A DNA stretch of 64,000 nucleotides from Buxus sempervirens (lineage: Eukaryota; Streptophyta; Magnoliopsida; Buxales; Buxaceae), in NCBI GenBank assembly GCA_947561395.2, contig OX387184.1:60199197-60263196 (forward strand), read 5' to 3'. A program made the translations under genes and the position numbers. Under the pieces are notes generated by a model. The model saw nothing but the letters and a program-made list of their open reading frames with translations, was not told the DNA's origin and did not search any database. Position 1 is the first letter of the stretch. Every line of letters starts with the position of its first letter. Positions 58,647 through 64,000 of the stretch are shown in pieces.

Positions 58647-59080
58647 TGTTAAAATGTGGCTGTAGAAGTCAACAATGGTGGCTTGGAGAAAGTTTAAAAT
58701 GGTGGCTAGTTTATGGCAACCACCAACTGCCAACCACCAGCCACTACGACAAACCTTAGTTAATGTAAGCTACTAGTTGCCAACCACATCATTTAATACA
58801 CATGAAGCTCACCTATAAATAGGAGAGCTTCTAGGTATTCCAACATTGTCTCAGAGTGAAAAAACACATAGTGTGTTTACGCGAGAGCATTTGGTGTATT
58901 GGGTTTAGGGTTTGAAAGTTTCCTATTCTTGTGTACACTATATTATTCATAGTGAATACTTCTGATCGTCTCTACCGTAAATGCGGGCAAATTGCCAAAC
59001 CACATAAACCTTTCGTTATTGTATGATTGTTCTTTTTTTCTTTCCTAATTGTCAATCTACAATCTTGATTATTTATAATA
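58647..59080 (+). repeat. 3' LTR of the Tork-like element
   Basis: Starts TGTTAAAATGTGGCTG after the purine tract and ends before TATTA at 59081. A TATA-like CACCTATAAATAGGAG is near 58810. Confidence 0.9.
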
Positions 59081-59085
59081 TATTA

Positions 59086-59183
59086 CAATACTTAACTATT
59101 TTAATGCCTTTTTCTTATTTTTCACCCAAAAATTATGTTCTAGAAAATTTTCCTATAAGTCGATAAGACATTGAAAACCTTGG
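59086..59183. repeat. Dispersed repeat, copy 1, right part
   Basis: Continues the repeat interrupted at 49267 by the copia element: GCCTTTTTCTTATTTTTCA, AAGTCGATAAGACATTGAAAA. Compare 54031-54123. Confidence 0.75.
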
Positions 59184-61546
59184 CAAGGGCTATTGTAGGG
59201 AAGAAGATGAACAAGTGTTCAGAAGGGCAGCGTAAGGAGCCGATTTTGAATTTCGGGGTTAGCAAATCGGGTCCCAATCCAATCGAAGGTGAATATGCTC
59301 CAGTGGGCTTAGGTACCTCATCAGGCCATCTAATGAAGTTGTGGGCTCCGGGTCAAAAGTAAGGATGATGGGATCAGCCCAAGTCCAAAGGACGAAGGGA
59401 TGCAGGGGGGAGCCTCTACTTTAACCCATTCCACGGTTTGATCTCGCCATGCTTCCTTCAACTTTGACTTTGGTTGCAGAAGCACAGCGGAAGAAACAAA
59501 AAATTCAAGGAAGGGTTGCTATAAAACCACAAAATTCTAGTAATTAATAATTAAATAGAGTTTAAAATAAAATAATATAAAATTCCATATTTTAAAAATT
59601 AAATAATTAAGTAGAAATAATAATAGGATTTAGATCTTTTTTTTTTTTAAGGATAGTAAGGATTTGGATCTAACCGAAAAGTTATAGGTTGACCCGGGGA
59701 TTTTGTAGAATTCAATCTAAGGTAAGTATATGATTTGGTGTTAATAGAATTTATATAATAATAATAATAATAATTATTATTATTATTATTACAAGGGTTA
59801 TTATTAATATTGTTACTATTATCTGCTTGAAAATAATTATTTAAAGAGGAAAGAAAAAGGAAATTAAATCTAGAAATTTTGAAAGAGATTTAATAATTAA
59901 ATATGGTGTAAATAAAGAAAGGGTATTTTAGTCTTTTCTAGAGAGTCAATTAGTAAATCAATTAATTTATTAATTCTCAAATCTGAAATAGTTAATTAAA
60001 TCTAAGATAGGATTAAATTGGAATTAAATAACATGATTTATAGTTTAATAGGTGAGAGAAAGGCCTATTGGTAATTATACTTACTTAGGGACCTTAAATT
60101 TGGAAGTAAGAGAGATTTCTGAGAGTTTTGGTAATATTTAAAAATAGGCATTAAAAATATTACGAAAATTCATTAAAATAGAAGTTTCTCTTGTGAGGGA
60201 TTTAGGGTTGGCATTGGATTTAATTGAAAATATATAAGAGAAAAAAAAGAAATTAAAAGTCCTTATTTCGTTAAAAGGAGAACAGAGAGAGGAGATAGAG
60301 AGATAGCCACACGACCACCCTTTCCCGTATGAGCTCTACAATCTAATTCTCGCTGGTTTTTGGGTTTTGATCAGATCAAAGGAAGAAGAGAGTCTCTAGC
60401 TTGGATTAAGGTGAGTGAAACAAATCACAAGGTTATGTTCTACACGAATAGTTTTGCTTTGCTAGAAAGTTTGTAAAAACATGTTCATGATGATCTAGTT
60501 CAAAGGAGGTTTTTGTGTTCATGGAGCTTGAGAGAGGAAGATATCTGGATTCATTTGGTGAAGATTAAACCGAAAGAACAAGGCAAGTAGCCCCTTACAA
60601 CATCCATAAAAATTTCGTTTTGGATTTACCCAAAAACATGCTTAAACATGGGATTGTATTGGATTTCGACTAGAGAATATTGCAATTTGTTGTTTTGGTG
60701 ATTTACGACTAATTAAACATGTTTAGGAGATGCTATTGTATGTATTAGACTTGATTTGAATTGATAAAAGCATTATTTCTAATTTTAATGATGAATTTTG
60801 GAAAATATAGGAAATCTATAAAAATTTACGAATTACACGAACTCCAGATTCGTGGGTTGAACGTTGGATCGAGCACCCTGTTTATTTTGCTTCGGCTTAA
60901 AATGCCAATGCATCGTTCGAACACCCAAGATGATGCCCCACCTGAGTTTTCTTAAAAAATCAGAAACCAAGAGTTGAATTCTGGTTTTGAACAGGCGCCT
61001 GATCTACTACCCAAACGCCCTAGCGAGCGTTCCAGTCTGAGATTTTGAAACCTCAATGCTCGATTGGATGCCTGAGCCTTGTTTTGAGCGACTGCAGTAA
61101 AACTTTTGCTTAATTGAGCGCCCGAAACAACACTCAAACTCTACAGTGAGTGTCCGTGACAAATTTTTGTAATTAGGGATTTTGACCTAGTTTTGTTTAT
61201 TATAAACCTATTTTTGAGTGATTTCAACTCATGTTAGATTAGGGTATTTTGAGAGTGTCTATAATAGCCAAAAATTTAATTGGATTTTTTTATAGAGATT
61301 TTGGGTATGTTGTACTAAAACAACTCATATTTTGGGACTTTGGGTAAATATCTGGAATTCTCTTAACTTGTGAAGTATTTATTGGTCTCAACACTTATAA
61401 TTGCACTATTGGATTATGTTTTAAGTTCCATAATGATTTAAATTGTATTAGAACATGAATAGCAAACAAGAGTAGCAAAGGAGAGAGGTAAATGACGGTG
61501 AATAGCGACGGCAAACATCGACGGTGTCCAACGTCAGCGCTGGAGT
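59184..61546. other. AT-rich stretch with possible LTR relic
   Basis: The 63-codon plus-strand frame at 59171-59362 (KEPILNFGVSKSGPNPIEGE) resembles the linker region of plant LINE ORF1-type proteins, but only weakly. At 59500-60250 the DNA is AT-rich with a palindromic (ATA/TAT)n at about 59755-59790. From about 60280 to 61150 the layout (a GAGAGA-rich leader, GGCAAGTAGCCCC near 60580, then a block of GCGCCTGA, GAGCGTTCC and GAGCGCCCGAA words) recalls LTR elements A and B, but no ends were found. Confidence 0.35.
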
Positions 61547-62422
61547 TTGGAGGACCCATACTTTAAGCTCCTCTCGGTGGCGTCAATGGTGGAGTTTGAT
61601 TTGGGGGCAGTATATGGGGAAGGCGGGTTCGATGTGGGACATCTCTTTAATGACGGGAGTTGGAGCCAATGGGCTAACAAAGGCTTAGATGGTGATGAAG
61701 GTTGGAGGATTGTCCGTGGGAGGAGATGTTCGAACGGTTTCGTAGCTGAGACGAAAGATGGGGGTTCTTACGCTCTGTCAAACGAGATGCTTTCCATTTA
61801 CAAAGATTTGAAAAGCATCGGCTATAACATGCCTGTAATTGTTCCAATTATTCGAAATCTCTAGAGTGTCGGGGAAGATGGTGAGTCGGTGATGGAATCA
61901 GGGGAAGATGTTAAGTCTACCACCGGCAAGAATGATGGTGGGGGTTTTTCTCAAGTCTTTACGAACGTTAAATCAATGAGAAATGTGAAGGAAGTTCGAA
62001 TTTCATCCAAGCTCTTCTTATTTGAAATTTCAAAGATCTCAAACAAAGTAGCGTTGAGAATATCTAAGACGAGTCCTTGGTTCTCCGAGATTTTGTCGTT
62101 GACTTCTGATGCAGTGTCGTGGTTGTGCACAAGAATCCGCAAATTGCGCCTCGTGGAAGAGGTGGGGACTTTGGGTTCCTTTAAGGAAGGTAATAATACA
62201 GTGATGATCTTAGAGCTTTGGTCAAATCACCGAGGCAAATTTCTTTAGCTATCTGTGCTTTTCCAAAGCAGTAGACGGGCTTTGGTTGTTCTTCCAAAAG
62301 AGAATGACATGGCCGATTGGGAATCTGTGTTATGAGGATGCAGTATTTTGCTCACCCAAAAGCATTCGGAGGTTGCGACAGAATGTGTTGAGAAATCGTG
62401 GTTCTTTGGTAACGGTTCCAGG
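61547..62422 (+). pseudogene. DUF4283-family (LINE ORF1-like) segment, left of the MITE
   Basis: The plus strand opens MEDPYFKLLSVASMVEFDLG..., with WRIVRGRRCSNGFVAE and ALSNEMLSIYKDLKSIGYNM before a stop at 61862. It continues from 61889 with EVRISSKLFLFEISKISNKV, RISKTSPWFSEILSLT and LELWSNHRGKFL, then SSRRALVVLPKENDMADWES. The order matches the 40190-40955 fragment and a plant family around the DUF4283 core. It is not an ordinary host gene as far as I can tell. Stops break it, and a MITE splits it after FFGNGSR. Confidence 0.55.
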
Positions 62423-62756
62423 TAGGGGTGCAACTCGGTCCGGTTAAAACCGAATCCGAACCGATCCAAACCGACTTCGGTTCGGTTTGGATTGGGTTTT
62501 TAAGCTGTCGGTTCAGTTTTGGTCATGAACTTACTCAAACCGAATCATTTCGGTTCGGTTTGGGTCAAAGGCATACTATAACCGAACCGAACCGAAAACC
62601 GAAATCCAACTGTATAGTATATGCTTTTAAAAATAAATTTACATTTTATAAATACATGCATATTCTATGCAATTGACCATGTGCCATGGCACACATGCAC
62701 AACTGCATGTGCTACATTGTGCGCATGGCTCAAATTGAAAAAGGAAATGTTTTGCC

Positions 62757-62806
62757 TTTATAGGCAATGGTTTTGGGTTGAAGAGAATGCCTAACCGATG
62801 TGGGAC
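62757..62806 (-). promoter_or_regulatory. USE + TATA module (snRNA-type), minus orientation
   Basis: GTCCCACATCG (reverse of 62796-62806) is an exact match to the plant Upstream Sequence Element RTCCCACATCG. TATAAA (reverse of 62757-62762) follows after exactly 33 bp. In plant U-snRNA genes a gap of about this size marks RNA polymerase II-type promoters, while pol III-type genes have about ten bases less. The predicted start is about 62730, running leftward. The downstream sequence is not a U1, U2, U4, U5 or U6 RNA that I recognise. Confidence 0.65.
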
Positions 62807-62916
62807 CTAACAATCTTGAATAAGACAAAAAAAGTGAGTAAAGAAGACAGCTCACAAGTGGGCATTAAATGCTTTGTCTCCTGGTGAACCTTCCTAGTAC
62901 GTGGGACTAAGCTTTA

Positions 62917-62966
62917 GTCCCACATCGGCCAAGCAATACTTCTATCTCTTGGTGATTGCCTATAAA
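62917..62966 (+). promoter_or_regulatory. USE + TATA module (snRNA-type), plus orientation
   Basis: GTCCCACATCG at 62917-62927, a 33-bp gap and TATAAA at 62961-62966. Both modules share ATTGCCTATAAAGGCA around the TATA box but differ in the rest of the gap. The USE is also part of a 9-bp hairpin (GTGGGACTA at 62901 with TAGTCCCAC at 62915). The predicted start is about 62992, running rightward. No known snRNA follows. Confidence 0.65.
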
Positions 62967-63307
62967 GGCATCTCTTTTCAGCATCTCTTGATGAACCATT
63001 TTAACCGGTTAACCCATAGTGTGGCGAGCCAACCAACATGGTTCATTAAATTGATTTCATTAAATATGTTTAATTAATTAATTGACTTCTCTAGATGAAA
63101 TTGAACCAGAGATCAAAACCGAACCGAACTTTAGTTCGGTTTGGTTTTAGGGTTTTATGTTTTTTATCGGTTCGGTTTTCGGTTTGACTTGATCGGTTTT
63201 AATTTCTGTTCGGTTCGGTTTGGGGTTGGTGTTCAACATATTCGGTTTGGTCTTGGGTTCAACTGAACCCAAACCAAACCGAACCGAGTTGCACCCCTAG
63301 TTCCAGG

Positions 63308-64000
63308 CACCCGTCGTGTGTGAATGGTTCTCCTCCTTTTGTTTCGGTGAGGTAAATTGCAAGAGGTGTTGGTAGGATGTGGCGATATCTTGTGACGTGT
63401 GTCTCTTCAGAGGCGATTATGAATTGGGAGAAAGTATTGTTTCTGTAGGTAAGGTGGTTGGCTCGCCATTCCAATTCATTCCACTGTCTCAGTTTGAGGC
63501 GTTATTGTGCATGGATTTAGAGGAGGTTACTTCGTTGCTGGCTATGAAACATAAAATATTCAACAAAAATTTTTTTTGATGAGTAAAATATTCAACAAAA
63601 TTCGAATCAGTTTTCTCCAGTGGATTGAAGGTATGAGCTATGGAGGGGATTTTGGTTCTTCAGGAGGTTCTTGGGTGTTTTTGATGGATATTCTAATCCA
63701 TCTTTGGGCTAAAGAAACATTGGAGACTACTAGGGAGGCTTGTGGGGGTTTATTGCAGATGGGTTCTTTCTGCTCTTCAGGAAGATTTGTTGGCGGATTG
63801 TCCATTAAACTAAAAGAAGTGATGCATGGGAGGATTCCTAGGTCGGTGGACTTGTGGGATGGGGCAACTAAATATGCGGTGAGCATTTTTATTCGTGGCG
63901 ATGGTCAGTTATTGAATCATCTAGCAGTAGTAGCAAAGCAATCAGTTGGTTTCAGTTATGGTAGCAAAGGCAAAAGCTTCAAGGATGCTGTTGCAGAAGG
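63308..64000 (+). pseudogene. DUF4283-family segment, right of the MITE, runs off the window
   Basis: Continues the 61547 segment. Recognisable phrases are AIMNWEKVL, KVVGSPFQFIPLSQFEALLC, EEVTSLLAM and, in the last part, FGSSGGSWVFLMDILIHLWA, ETTREACGGLLQMG and DGATKYAVSIFIRGDG. The HLW...CGG core parallels 40850-40920. Frame changes near 63460 and 63570 and a (A/T)-rich insertion at 63565 are visible. The end lies outside the window. Confidence 0.55.

Larger units (their letters stand above)
49268..59080 (+). mobile_element. Ty1/copia element (Tork-like), broken, containing a TRRAP gene segment
   Basis: Both LTRs (49268-49655 and 58647-59080) are present in the same orientation and are flanked by TATTA on both sides (49263-49267 and 59081-59085). 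A primer-binding site close to TGGTATCAGAGC lies at 49659. Gag remains at 49696-50135; integrase, reverse transcriptase and RNase H remains lie at about 56196-58640, followed by the purine tract GGTGGAGATT. The LTRs differ at roughly one base in six by eye, so the insertion is old. The element is broken in many places and looks long dead. About 6 kb of host DNA (50140-56190) sits where the middle of the coding region would be. Confidence 0.9.
62423..63299. mobile_element. hAT MITE, 877 bp, perfect 8-bp target duplication, with two snRNA-type promoter modules
   Basis: GTTCCAGG occurs at 62415-62422 and 63300-63307. The ends are inverted repeats TAGGGGTGCAACTCGGT and, in reverse, TAGGGGTGCAACTCGGTTCG. 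Subterminal regions are dense in CGGTTCGGTTT and its reverse, as in plant hAT MITEs of this type. The middle (about 62630-63060) differs in composition and holds two divergent USE-TATA modules. There is no transposase. Joining the flanks restores the host reading around GSR-HPSCVNGSPP. Confidence 0.9.

Noticed and set aside
62757-62966. A genuine U-snRNA gene pair
   Set aside because: The expected U1, U2, U4, U5 or U6 starts are not present about 30 bp after either TATA box; only promoter modules are supported.
1-64000. tRNA or rRNA genes
   Set aside because: No cloverleaf-like A and B boxes or conserved rRNA segments were noticed on either strand. This was only a reading by eye.

Overview
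This is a nuclear window from a flowering plant, probably a eudicot with a repeat-rich genome. The evidence is split genes with GT-AG introns, a very long DYW-type pentatricopeptide-repeat (PPR) gene, and plant-type Ty1/copia, Ty3/gypsy-like, L1-type LINE and hAT elements. The species cannot be fixed from the sequence. Only one host gene looks whole: the PPR-DYW gene on the minus strand at 7.2-10.6 kb. Everything else I can support is a mobile element, a relic of one, or a displaced piece of a host gene.

Layout. 0-7 kb: non-coding, with CACTA-like subterminal arrays near 1.2 and 5.7 kb. Between them sits a clean 868-bp hAT-like element (3603-4470) with an 8-bp target duplication and long CT tracts. 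7.2-10.6 kb: the PPR-DYW editing-factor gene. 11.7-25.6 kb: a nest of LTR elements. A minus-strand Ale-like copia fossil is split by LTR element A (13014-19572), which is itself split by LTR element B (13108-17175), and by a second B-family copy in the opposite orientation (21797-25525). Each of these three insertions has TG/CA-type ends and a 5-bp target duplication, so the order of insertion can be read directly. 25.6-29 kb: intergenic DNA, a hAT MITE (27660-28356) and an AT-rich minisatellite. 29.1-32.5 kb: a decayed hAT transposase gene with BED finger, DUF659 and dimerisation parts. 33.7-34.1 kb: another hAT MITE. 35.2-35.6 kb: two exons of a displaced, broken copy of the proteasome subunit gene RPN11. 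38-42.4 kb: LTR-like sequence, a DUF4283-family fragment and two LINE pieces. 42.8-48.3 kb: a long but broken L1-type LINE on the minus strand.

49.3-59.1 kb: an old Tork-like copia element with both LTRs, a primer-binding site and a matching TATTA duplication. In place of its middle it carries about 6 kb of a host TRRAP/Tra1 gene (five exons plus introns, antisense to the element). An intron of that TRRAP piece holds an uninterrupted copy of the repeat into which the copia element inserted. 61.5-64 kb: a second DUF4283-family segment running off the window, interrupted by a hAT MITE (62423-63299). That MITE contains two divergent snRNA-type promoter modules, each a USE motif exactly 33 bp from TATAAA.

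There is no operon-like logic here. The PPR gene is the one likely functional gene. The most interesting signals are the paired USE-TATA modules, the TRRAP segment inside a copia element, and a short tyrosine-rich reading frame after a splice-acceptor-like site in the LTRs of elements A and B. All identities come from recognising sequence by eye; no search was run.
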